A DNA stretch of 10,055 nucleotides from Candidatus Hodarchaeota archaeon (GTDB lineage: Archaea; Asgardarchaeota; Heimdallarchaeia; Hodarchaeales; YT1-039), in NCBI GenBank assembly GCA_016840025.1, contig JAEOTF010000048.1:1-10055 (forward strand), given 5' to 3'. Positions 1 through 6,294 of the stretch are shown here, in pieces (position 1 is the stretch's first letter; each line of letters opens with the position of its first letter). The notes under the pieces were generated by a model. It worked only from the letters and a program-made list of their open reading frames with translations. It was not told where the DNA came from and did not search any database. The position numbers and the translations under genes were made by a program.

Positions 1-834
1 AAAACGTATATCATCCTTACCTATTGTGTCATAAGGATTTTCTAGGTCATCCTGAATTTTATCAAGGCTAACTAACACGATACTAAATAAAATTGCTATG
101 GCATAGCCAAAGATATCATTATTGAATCGATTTGCGAGATAAGCAAAATAAGGCGCAAATAATAACGGAGAAGCATTTAGAAAAAATCGGCTATAAGCTC
201 TTAGAGTGAGAGGTGTTCTGTATATAAGGATATTTTTCATTCGCTCAAAATTTGAAATAATTTCTTGTAAATATAGGTTAATTCTGGCCATTTCTGGTGG
301 TTGAACGCCATCTTTACGCAGTTTCTCATTTGAATCCGAAATTTGAGAAAAAATAGCATAAAGATTAGAAACTTGTTTGAGATTTGCTGCTTTTCCAGTA
401 AAAAAATCCTTAAATCCCATGAAAAGACCAGATAGCAAATTTTTTATACGTTTAGTGTGTTCCATGTCACGATTTTTAACCCAATCTCTGTGAGCATAAA
501 AAATAGCTGCAGAATAAGCCATAATCGCAGCAAAATAGGATAAAGCCTCTTCTCTCCGTCTATAGGCCGAGTTGATTGAAAAAACTATTGGAAAAATAAT
601 CGCAATTCCAATAAAAGAAGTAGGAATATCCGCATAGAATTCAAACTCGATTGAAAGGTAAGTGAGGGACACTGATATAATAGCTATGAGAATAGATTGC
701 TTATTGATTATTATCATAAAATTCTGTAAAATATAATTGCCAATATGGGTAGTCCCGACAGTTGAATGCATTAAAGATTGATCACTTGTAGAATCAATAA
801 GTGAGTTATCATCTTTCAAATCATTCTTTTTCAT
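1..834 (-). CDS. Bestrophin-like membrane protein (partial, C-terminus outside window)
   Basis: This open frame starts at ATG 834-832 and runs off the left edge, giving 278 visible residues without a stop. The N-terminus (about 1-35) is polar. Hydrophobic segments lie at about 36-60, 70-90 and 98-115, and again at about 212-236 and 240-258. After the second segment, SINSAYRRREEAL (about 86-98) resembles the bestrophin/UPF0187 signature N-x-A-Y-x-R-W-x-E. Near the end, LDKIQDDLENPYD (257-269) followed by KDDI resembles the bestrophin 'LE-PF-DD' acidic stretch that follows the last helix. A polar, probably cytoplasmic region with many Lys/Arg lies at about 116-210. Known bestrophins are pentameric anion channels; chloride or other anion transport is inferred here. 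It lies 49 bp downstream of the small GTPase on the same strand, so co-transcription is likely; AAAGGA upstream is a distant possible ribosome site. An unrelated multi-helix membrane protein remains possible. Confidence 0.6.
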   Translation of the reverse strand, partial: MKKNDLKDDNSLIDSTSDQSLMHSTVGTTHIGNYILQNFMIIINKQSILIAIISVSLTYLSIEFEFYADIPTSFIGIAIIFPIVFSINSAYRRREEALSYFAAIMAYSAAIFYAHRDWVKNRDMEHTKRIKNLLSGLFMGFKDFFTGKAANLKQVSNLYAIFSQISDSNEKLRKDGVQPPEMARINLYLQEIISNFERMKNILIYRTPLTLRAYSRFFLNASPLLFAPYFAYLANRFNNDIFGYAIAILFSIVLVSLDKIQDDLENPYDTIGKDDIRF

Positions 835-883
835 GTATATTTCACATATTTCACTTTTTTCCTTTAACAACTCTACAGATTAG

Positions 884-1405
884 CTAATCTTTTTGTTTTT
901 CTAATACAGCGTTTCCAATTGCCTCAAAAGCCGTATTTACCATTGTGCCCTCGAGCGCAGATGTCTCAAAATGGTCAATGAGCTTATTTTGTTCACAGAG
1001 CTTTATTGCTGCCTCTGCTGGCACCTCTCGCATTTCCATTAGGTCAATCTTATTACCCAACAGAACACAAGGGGTATCGGGTCCTGTATTAGTGTAGAAA
1101 TCGTTAAACCATTGAGATAATCTTTCCAAACTTACCATACGAGTGATATCATATACCGCAATTCCTCCTACTGCCCCTTGAAAGAATTGACGCCTTACAA
1201 AACGGAATCGGTCTTGTCCTGCCATATCCCACAGTAAGAGTTCTGAGATCTCACCATCCATTAATATAATTTCTTTAATACAAAATTGAACACCTATTGT
1301 CGGTAAATAATCAGTTTGAAAAGTGGCATCGGTATAACGCTTAATAAGGGAAGTTTTACCTACTGCTCCTTCCCCAAAGACCACTACTTTAAATCTTTTC
1401 ACCAA
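884..1405 (-). CDS. Ras/Rab-like small GTPase
   Basis: This is a 173-residue single-domain GTP-binding switch protein with every G motif intact. G1/P-loop is GEGAVGKT (11-18). The G2 threonine is T36 in YLPTIGV. G3 is WDMAGQ (59-64) with the Ras-type catalytic Gln64. G4 is NKID (118-121) and G5 is ETSA (147-150). The WDxAGQxRF and YDIT stretches are Rab-like. It ends in LEKQKD with no C-terminal cysteine, so prenylation is not predicted and any membrane contact must come from a partner or other means. The start is TTG at 1405-1403, with AAGGGG eight bases upstream; the adjacent GTG at 1402 is an equally possible start that removes one residue. Such eukaryote-like GTPases are abundant in Asgard archaea. 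The gene is divergent from the longin-like gene and precedes the bestrophin-like gene. The specific pathway it controls cannot be read from the sequence. Confidence 0.93.
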   Translation of the reverse strand: MVKRFKVVVFGEGAVGKTSLIKRYTDATFQTDYLPTIGVQFCIKEIILMDGEISELLLWDMAGQDRFRFVRRQFFQGAVGGIAVYDITRMVSLERLSQWFNDFYTNTGPDTPCVLLGNKIDLMEMREVPAEAAIKLCEQNKLIDHFETSALEGTMVNTAFEAIGNAVLEKQKD

Positions 1406-1874
1406 ATCTAATACCCCTTGGGGACAAACAATAAATCTAAGTAACCAATCGAAATATATTTTTCACGAAGATATGTTTTGTCATCTATTAAATCCCAAGA
1501 ATGACTTGGAAATTAAGATTCCTTTTTTTATAATTCTTACGTCATAAATCTCGGATTTCTATCTATTTTTTTATTATGCAACACAACATAAAGGACCTAA
1601 ATGTAGTGTTTGAATAATTTCAATTGGACAGTTGCTCTGAAGGGAGAATCTACTATAATAGATAGTCAGAGTTACTCTTTTAATCTTTCTTTTACTATTC
1701 GGATCAGAACTGTAACAGTTTTCTGACAGTAAACTTTCGCATCTAGTCTTTTATTTTTGATAAATAGCCTCATATCACCTACATAACTCAAAAATGTTAA
1801 TTATGGTACATTTTGGATGATATTAATATACAAAAGGTGTCCAGTAACTATCCTTTCCTAGGAAGATAAGACAT
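1406..1874. promoter_or_regulatory. Divergent intergenic region between GTPase and longin-like genes
   Basis: This is 469 bp of AT-rich DNA with no open frame longer than about 15 codons on the plus strand and no recognisable RNA gene. A TATA-like stretch on the minus strand (AAAATATATTTC, about 1452-1463) lies some 50 bases before the GTPase start. On the plus strand, GATATTAATATA (about 1819-1830) lies about 45 bases before the longin-like ATG. Two perfect inverted repeats stand in the middle: ACTAT-aatag-ATAGT at 1652-1666 and AACTGT-a-ACAGTT at 1708-1720. These could be operator sites or chance in AT-rich DNA. The promoters are assigned only by position and composition. Confidence 0.4.
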
Positions 1875-2330
1875 ATGATTGAGGGTTTTTGGATTGTCTC
1901 CCAGGGGGGTTTATGTATATATAGTTTTGAGACAGATTCAGTTTCCAATATAGATTCTACCCTTTTTGGCGGGATTATCACTGCTATTAATGATTTTTCA
2001 AAAGAAGTAAGTGGAGCGGGATTAGAAGCAACAAAGATGGGGGACTTACAAATTCTTTATACGACTCGATCAAAGATGCTGTTCGTTATTGGAGTTTCTC
2101 AATCTGCTCCCCTACAAAAAGCAAAAAAAATTCTCGATCAATTAGCAATGAATTTTTTTACACGATTTGAAGAGATTGTTTGGACCAGTTATACAGATCG
2201 AGGAGTAAACACGGAAATTTTTACACCTTTCGCTGAAGAAGTCCAATCAGTCTTAAAGGAAAAGAGAATAGGCCGTGTTAAGAATAAAGAAGATCTTTCA
2301 GACAAAATTAAAAGACTCATAACCGAGTGA
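1875..2330 (+). CDS. Small longin/roadblock-like domain protein
   Basis: This is a 151-residue soluble protein with no signal peptide or membrane helix. The pattern I can read is strand (MIEGFWIVS), strand (LCIYSFE, 13-19), a helix at about 28-46, two strands (about 51-63 and 68-74), then a long helix (about 79-98). A polar, lysine-rich helical tail (about 119-151) ends the protein. The order strand-strand-helix-strands-helix, with an N-terminal MI-GFWIV-hydrophobic hairpin, is that of longin and related roadblock-type folds. The assignment rests on predicted structure order, not on a conserved catalytic motif. Known proteins of these folds bind small GTPases or form parts of GTPase regulators and vesicle adaptors, and Asgard genomes carry many. 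The divergent Rab-like GTPase makes a partner role attractive but unproven. The ATG at 1875 has AGGAAG about nine bases upstream. Confidence 0.6.
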   Translation: MIEGFWIVSQGGLCIYSFETDSVSNIDSTLFGGIITAINDFSKEVSGAGLEATKMGDLQILYTTRSKMLFVIGVSQSAPLQKAKKILDQLAMNFFTRFEEIVWTSYTDRGVNTEIFTPFAEEVQSVLKEKRIGRVKNKEDLSDKIKRLITE

Positions 2331-2623
2331 CGCCTTCCTCTAGCTAAAGCAAGAGGCTTCCAACTTTTCTTCGAGCTACTCTTGTCACCAAGGAGCACTT
2401 TGTTGGAAACTTATGAGATTATCAACGTTGTTCTGCTACCAGCTTGCCTTTTTTCTAGAGAATTTATTGCACAGTTGGATGGCGCGTCATGTGCGGATAT
2501 TAAGCCCTGCTATATAGTGACTAGTACGATAATTATTCCATTCGGGCGCATTTCAATGCATATTACACCCAGTTCTAAAGCTATGTATTCATAATTCATT
2601 CTCCGCTTGAAGGAAGGGCATTT
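2331..2623 (-). pseudogene. Decayed tnpB (IS200/IS605-IS1341 type) 3' end
   Basis: One minus-strand frame reads from 2623 down to the right-end hairpin and is broken by TAG (2512-2510) and TAA (2413-2411). Its translation still follows the layout of a TnpB C-terminus. FKRRMNYEYIALELGV followed by RPNG resembles the family's 'F-x-x-x-x-x-Y-x-x-x-A-x-x-x-G' plus 'V-x-P-x-G-T-S' stretch. Further on, GLISAHDAPSNCAINSLEK resembles 'CGL-x-x-x-RDxNAAxN'. The zinc-finger cysteines between them are missing, suggesting an internal deletion. A final segment (KSWKPLALARG) overlaps the hairpin, as tnpB 3' ends commonly overlap the element's right end. The rest of the gene and any tnpA are absent. The alignment was made by eye from remembered family patterns and is weak in places. 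Confidence 0.45.
2337..2356 (-). repeat. Hairpin resembling an IS605-type right end / omega-RNA 3' stem
   Basis: On the minus strand this reads CCTCT-t-GC-TTTA-GC-t-AGAGG: seven base pairs with one t-t mismatch and a TTTA loop, preceded by GGAAG. A GGAAG-stem-GCTTTAGC-stem arrangement is typical, from memory, of the right ends of IS1341/IS605-type elements, where it also forms the end of the TnpB guide (omega) RNA. It starts seven bases after the stop of the longin-like gene. It could now serve as a transcript-end structure for that gene, though no T-run directly follows on the plus strand. Confidence 0.5.
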
Positions 2624-2771
2624 CTAGCATGATTAGATAAAACTGATCTATTAATTGAATAATTAAAGAAACGCTAGTTCATTAATCTAAGATATAATTA
2701 GATAAAAATAAGTAATTTATTTATGGTCTATTGGTGGTTCAATAAAATCTTAATGGGGGTTGTTTAATCCC
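2624..2771 (+). promoter_or_regulatory. AT-rich leader and promoter region of the FEN1-Maf-peptidase run
   Basis: This non-coding stretch is very AT-rich. It contains an 11-base direct repeat, ATTAGATAAAA, at 2632-2642 and 2697-2707. TATA-like sequence occurs at about 2691-2700 (GATATAATTA) and about 2712-2724 (GTAATTTATTTAT), about 50-80 bases before the FEN1 start. GGGGG at 2755-2759 is the only purine-rich tract near the start, 12 bases before GTG 2772. No open frame or RNA gene is apparent. Confidence 0.35.
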
Positions 2772-3788
2772 GTGGGCGTCCAACTGGCGAAAATTATTGT
2801 CAAAGAGGAAACCAATCTCGAAGCATTAAGGAATAAAACGTTTGCTGTAGATGGAAATAACTCACTTTATCAGTTTTTAGCGCTGATTCGAACAAAAGAT
2901 GGAACACCGCTTAAGGATAGACAGGGCAATGTAACATCTCATCTTGTAGGCCTTTCAATGAGAATGACCAAGCTCATATCGGATTATGCTATGAAGTTAG
3001 TTTATGTTTTTGATGGACCACCCCCTCGATTCAAAGCTAAGGAGATAGAACAACGTCGTGCAATAAGAGAAAGAGCAACCCAAGAATGGCAGAAAGCAGT
3101 CGCTGAAGGTGATCTCGAAACTGCACGGAAGAAAGCGACAGCATCAAGCCGCCTAAGTAGAAATATGGTTGATGATGCAAAATTACTCTTAGATCATTTA
3201 GGGATCCCTTGGATTCAAGCTCCTTCGGAAGGAGAAGCCCAAGCAGCTTATTTAACACGGAAAAAAGAAGTTTGGGCGATCAATAGTCGCGACTTCGATT
3301 CATTACTCTTTGGTGCCCCTCGTTTGGCTAGATATCTTACAATCTCAGGGCGATCAAGACGGGGAAAGTTAATTCCTGAAATTATTGATCTTGAGAAAGT
3401 TTTGCAGCATAATGAAATTACACGTGAGCAACTTATTGATGCTGCTATTTTGATTGGAACTGATTTCAATGATGGAGTCAAGGGTATAGGTCCAATCAAG
3501 GCCCTTCAGACTATTAAGAAATATAAAACACTAGATAAAATACCAGAAAAGATAAAAACAGAACTTCCTACCTATGTTGAAGGGATCCGCGAATTTTTCT
3601 TGAATCCCCCCGTAATAGACAATTATAGCATAATAGGTGGTCAGTTAAATGAAGAAGGACTCCGTGAATTTCTTTGTGAGGAACATGACTTTTCTCCAAA
3701 TAAGGTAGATCAGTTAATTAAACGGATGACTGCAAAACCTCCTAAAAAGGTAAAAATTCGTTCTTTAGATTCATTTTTCCAAAAATAA
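2772..3788 (+). CDS. fen: Flap endonuclease FEN1 (archaeal/eukaryotic type)
   Basis: FEN1 is a structure-specific 5' nuclease that removes 5' flaps during Okazaki-fragment maturation and long-patch repair. Numbering from GTG 2772, the two-metal acidic residues are D27 (FAVDGNNSLYQFL), D81 (VFDGPPPR), E153 and E155 (EGEAQAAYL), D174 and D176 (SRDFDSLLFG), and D231 (IGTDFN), followed by the helix-hairpin-helix GVKGIGPIKAL. I chose GTG 2772 over TTG 2760 because archaeal FEN1 proteins start MGVxL, and here VGVQL puts the first metal ligand at the usual position 27; the N-terminal residue lies near the active site. The C-terminus, IRSLDSFFQK, has the L-x-x-FF of a PCNA-binding box but lacks the usual Gln at its first position. 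The length (338) is normal. It is the first gene of a compact plus-strand run with Maf and the P1 peptidase. Confidence 0.95.
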   Translation: MGVQLAKIIVKEETNLEALRNKTFAVDGNNSLYQFLALIRTKDGTPLKDRQGNVTSHLVGLSMRMTKLISDYAMKLVYVFDGPPPRFKAKEIEQRRAIRERATQEWQKAVAEGDLETARKKATASSRLSRNMVDDAKLLLDHLGIPWIQAPSEGEAQAAYLTRKKEVWAINSRDFDSLLFGAPRLARYLTISGRSRRGKLIPEIIDLEKVLQHNEITREQLIDAAILIGTDFNDGVKGIGPIKALQTIKKYKTLDKIPEKIKTELPTYVEGIREFFLNPPVIDNYSIIGGQLNEEGLREFLCEEHDFSPNKVDQLIKRMTAKPPKKVKIRSLDSFFQK

Positions 3789-3816
3789 TCTATATTTTTG
3801 AAATATTGGGAATATT

Positions 3817-4440
3817 ATGAGTAATAATTTGATTACACAACTCTATCTCGCATCTAAATCTCCTCGTAGGGCTACTCTGCTTTCTCAGCACAGTTTTATT
3901 TTTAAAACTATAATACCAGAAGCTCAAGAAACTTTAGATCCCGACCCTATCATAAGAACAACTAAAAATGCCCAATTGAAGGCTTTAAGTGTTATCAAGC
4001 AGATTTCAAGCAAAGGAGTAGCACTAGGTGTAGATACAGTAGTAGTAGTTGATAATCTAATCTATGGAAAACCCCATACGGGTAAAGAGAATTATGTTAT
4101 GCTTCAAAAAATGGCAGGTAGAGAACATCAAGTTATTACTAGCTTAGCTCTGGTAAACTACAACTCTTCAATTATTAGAACTCATTACGAAATTACTACT
4201 GTTTACATGAGAAAAGTCACAGATAAGGAGCTTCGTGCCTATATTAAAACAGAAGAAGGTATCGACAAAGCTGGGGGCTATGGCATACAAGGAAAAGGAG
4301 TTTTTCTCATTGAACGAATCAACGGGTGTTACAATAATGTTGTTGGAATGCCTGTAACTAGACTAATGTCTCTGCTTCAAACCATTCCCGAAATAAAGAT
4401 AGGATCAATTCTTCCATGGTTAGATCCATCCAAGCATTAA
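3817..4440 (+). CDS. maf: Maf family nucleoside triphosphate pyrophosphatase (dTTP/UTP type)
   Basis: This is a 207-residue cytosolic house-cleaning enzyme that hydrolyses nucleoside triphosphates, including modified pyrimidine nucleotides, to monophosphate and pyrophosphate. The family signature LASKSPRR lies at 11-18. VDTVVVVD (72-79) carries the catalytic aspartate D73, with Val in place of the usual Ala before it. YGKP follows, then MAGREHQV, the counterpart of 'LSGRxHxV'. DKAGGYGIQGKG begins at D150, and Q158 in GIQG is the mark of the dTTP/UTP (YhdE-like) branch rather than the m7GTP (YceF) branch. NNVVGMP closes the fold. The ATG at 3817 leaves a nine-residue lead before LYLAS, slightly longer than usual; no clear Shine-Dalgarno site precedes it. 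It lies 28 bp after FEN1 and 42 bp before the peptidase, so the three are probably co-transcribed. Confidence 0.93.
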   Translation: MSNNLITQLYLASKSPRRATLLSQHSFIFKTIIPEAQETLDPDPIIRTTKNAQLKALSVIKQISSKGVALGVDTVVVVDNLIYGKPHTGKENYVMLQKMAGREHQVITSLALVNYNSSIIRTHYEITTVYMRKVTDKELRAYIKTEEGIDKAGGYGIQGKGVFLIERINGCYNNVVGMPVTRLMSLLQTIPEIKIGSILPWLDPSKH

Positions 4441-4482
4441 AGAAAGTGAAGAAAGAAATAGTCCATTGTAGAATCCTAACTT

Positions 4483-5532
4483 ATGAGATCAAGAGCACGA
4501 GATTTAGGATTAATTATAGGTTCATTACCTGTTGGGTCGAAAAACAGTATTACTGATATTTCTGGAGTATCTGTAGGACATTCAACAATCATTAAAGGAG
4601 ATGGGAAGTTAAAACCAGGATTAGGTCCTGTTCGAACAGGAGTCACCGCGATTCTTCCGCATAATGGACATCTCTTTAAAAAAAAAGTCCTAGCAAGTAC
4701 AATAGTGATCAACGGGTTTGGGAAAACGATAGGTCTTCCTCAAATAGAAGAGCTTGGACAAATTGAAACTCCTATTCTTCTTACAAATACTTTGAGTGTC
4801 CCACGAGTTGCTGATGCTTTAATTGATTACATGATTGAACGAAATCCTAAGATTGGAATTGAAACAAGTACAGTAAATCCTGTTGTAGCCGAATGCAATG
4901 ATAGTTTCTTGAACGACATTCAAGGGCGTCATGTTAAGAAAGAACATGTGTTTGAAGCCATTTCAAAGGCTAGTGACTATGTAGTTGCTGAAGGGAATGT
5001 TGGAGCAGGAACAGGAATGAGTTGTTTTGAATTTAAAGGAGGAATCGGAACTTCTTCGCGTCTAGTAGGTGATTATACATTAGGAAGTTTAGTTTTAAGT
5101 AATTTCGGGAAGAGAGAAGATTTATCGATATTGGGTATTCTGATAGGGAAATATTTACCACAACTCCCGAACCAAGTCAATTTTAATAATAAAGGGTCTA
5201 TTATCGTCATTCTCGCAACAGACGCCCCATTTGACAATTTAAAACTCAGTCGTTTGGGAAAACGCGTTCCATACGGACTTGCACGGGTTGGGTCTCATTG
5301 TTCAAATGGAAGCGGAGATTTTGTTGTTTCTTTTACTACATCCCGAGAGTCAACCCCCTATTCTATTGAAAATAGTTTAATGGATCTCTTCTTTAGGGCT
5401 ACCATTGAAGTGGTTGAGGAAGCGGTTCTAAATTCTCTCTTTATGGCAGAAACCATGGTTGGAAGGGATAATCATAAACGGGAAGCTTTTCCAGTCGAAA
5501 AATGCCTTGCTATACTTAAAGAACGAACATAA
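4483..5532 (+). CDS. P1 family (DmpA-type) self-cleaving aminopeptidase
   Basis: This 349-residue protein belongs to the DmpA/BapA family of N-terminal-nucleophile hydrolases, which cleave N-terminal residues from peptides, amides or esters and in some members beta-peptides. The N-terminus RARDLGLIIG...NSITDISGVSVGH matches the family start, supporting ATG 4483. Asn207 (LSNFG) and the predicted self-cleavage site Gly238-Ser239 (KGSIIVILATDAP) are 32 residues apart, the same spacing as Asn218 and Ser250 in DmpA. Cleavage would give an alpha chain of 238 and a beta chain of 111 residues beginning with the nucleophile Ser239. The beta chain carries LKLSRLGKRVPYGLARVGS and NGSGD, both family hallmarks. 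There is no signal peptide, so the protein is cytosolic. The true substrate is unknown. The gene ends the FEN1-Maf run, without a functional link that I can name. Confidence 0.9.
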   Translation: MRSRARDLGLIIGSLPVGSKNSITDISGVSVGHSTIIKGDGKLKPGLGPVRTGVTAILPHNGHLFKKKVLASTIVINGFGKTIGLPQIEELGQIETPILLTNTLSVPRVADALIDYMIERNPKIGIETSTVNPVVAECNDSFLNDIQGRHVKKEHVFEAISKASDYVVAEGNVGAGTGMSCFEFKGGIGTSSRLVGDYTLGSLVLSNFGKREDLSILGILIGKYLPQLPNQVNFNNKGSIIVILATDAPFDNLKLSRLGKRVPYGLARVGSHCSNGSGDFVVSFTTSRESTPYSIENSLMDLFFRATIEVVEEAVLNSLFMAETMVGRDNHKREAFPVEKCLAILKERT

Positions 5533-5601
5533 GAAAAAGAAAGCTTTCTTGACCTATGTAAGTAGAAAAAAATAAGATTTTGGGTTTTTAAATTTTCAAT
5601 C
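5533..5601. terminator. Terminator region between convergent genes
   Basis: This 69-bp gap lies between the peptidase and the oppositely oriented Fno gene. A perfect 14-base palindrome, AAGAAAGCTTTCTT, lies at 5537-5550, five bases after the peptidase stop. A T-rich stretch follows on the plus strand at about 5578-5596. On the minus strand, a run of T (complement of AAAAAAA near 5566-5572) follows the Fno stop. Archaeal transcription commonly ends at such T-runs. The assignment to each gene is by position. Confidence 0.4.
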
Positions 5602-6294
5602 CTAAATTCCAAGAATTCGATAACCCGAATCTTTGATTTTATATCGTTTATTAATCCCAATAGCGAATGCAGTTAGCATCTCACAATAACGTGCATATTT
5701 TGTACCTCCCGCATTCACTGGTCGGAGATTCGGAATCTTTTTCGCGATTTCGAAAACTGGTTTCTTGGGTTCTTTAGGTCCACAGATAAACACATCATAT
5801 TCTAAAGTGGGATATGTTACTGTATCATTTAATTTTTCTGCACTGAGTGTTTTAAAAGCACCAACAACTGGAATATCCTCAGGAATTACTTTTTTCCTTA
5901 GAACTTCGGTTGCAGAAGGTTCGGATAACGTGTGTAATCCAACAAAACCTTTTTCAAACACTAAGGGAACTGTAACATCTACAAAAATAGCACTTGATTT
6001 TAAATGGTCAGTAAGACTGCTCACAAATTCAATTAACCATTTTTCAGCATTTTGAGGATCTTTTGAAATCGGAATTGTAAGCAGTACTATGTCTGATTCA
6101 GTAACAGCTTGTGAATTTTCCATCCCCACCATCAAGTCTTTACCGATTTTTTCATTGATTTCAGTTGCGATCCTAAGCCCTTTCTCTTCTTGCCGGCTTC
6201 CTAAGTTTATTTTTTCACCTGCAAGACCAAATCGAAGTGCAATACCCTGTCCTTGAGGTCCTGTGCCACCAATTAAACCAATTTTAGCTGACAT
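5602..6294 (-). CDS. fno: F420H2:NADP+ oxidoreductase (Fno/NpdG)
   Basis: This 230-residue soluble enzyme transfers hydride between reduced coenzyme F420 and NADP+. The N-terminal Rossmann motif is IGLIGGTGPQGQGIALR (5-21). Thr11, Ser33, Arg34 and Lys38 (GTG and GSRQEEK) match, with an offset of two, the residues that hold the NADP 2'-phosphate in the Archaeoglobus enzyme. DVTVP (about 103-107) and the AFKTLSAEKL stretch correspond to the family's 'DATVP' and 'AFNNISA'. The C-terminus GYRILGI matches the usual 'GIRITNLP'-like end. Length is normal for the family. The start ATG 6294-6292 is preceded by GGGTGA (6306-6301 on the minus strand), a good ribosome site. The gene implies that the host makes or obtains F420, although no F420 biosynthesis gene is here. 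It is divergent from the NADP-type glutamate dehydrogenase, suggesting a shared NADPH theme. Confidence 0.9.
   Translation of the reverse strand: MSAKIGLIGGTGPQGQGIALRFGLAGEKINLGSRQEEKGLRIATEINEKIGKDLMVGMENSQAVTESDIVLLTIPISKDPQNAEKWLIEFVSSLTDHLKSSAIFVDVTVPLVFEKGFVGLHTLSEPSATEVLRKKVIPEDIPVVGAFKTLSAEKLNDTVTYPTLEYDVFICGPKEPKKPVFEIAKKIPNLRPVNAGGTKYARYCEMLTAFAIGINKRYKIKDSGYRILGI

Noticed and set aside
1810..1835. Possible C/D-box small RNA start (GATGATA)
   Set aside because: The C-box match is imperfect and I found no well-placed D box; the position fits the longin-like gene's promoter better.
1406..1874. Possible tRNA or other structured RNA in the long gap
   Set aside because: No cloverleaf arms, T-loop or CCA-like end could be found; only short inverted repeats occur.
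2189..2398. Minus-strand open frame of 69 codons starting at GTG
   Set aside because: Half lies antisense inside the longin-like gene; the other half is the tail of the tnpB relic frame. It is not a gene in its own right.
2382..2594. Plus-strand open frame of 70 codons between the longin-like gene and FEN1
   Set aside because: The translation looks non-protein-like, has no ribosome site and overlaps the opposite-strand tnpB relic, which explains the region better.
4476..4712. Minus-strand frame antisense to the peptidase start
   Set aside because: It overlaps a strongly supported gene, and its composition mirrors the peptidase codons.
5765..6055. Plus-strand frame of 96 codons antisense to fno
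   Set aside because: fno has full family motifs on the other strand; this frame has no recognisable features or ribosome site.
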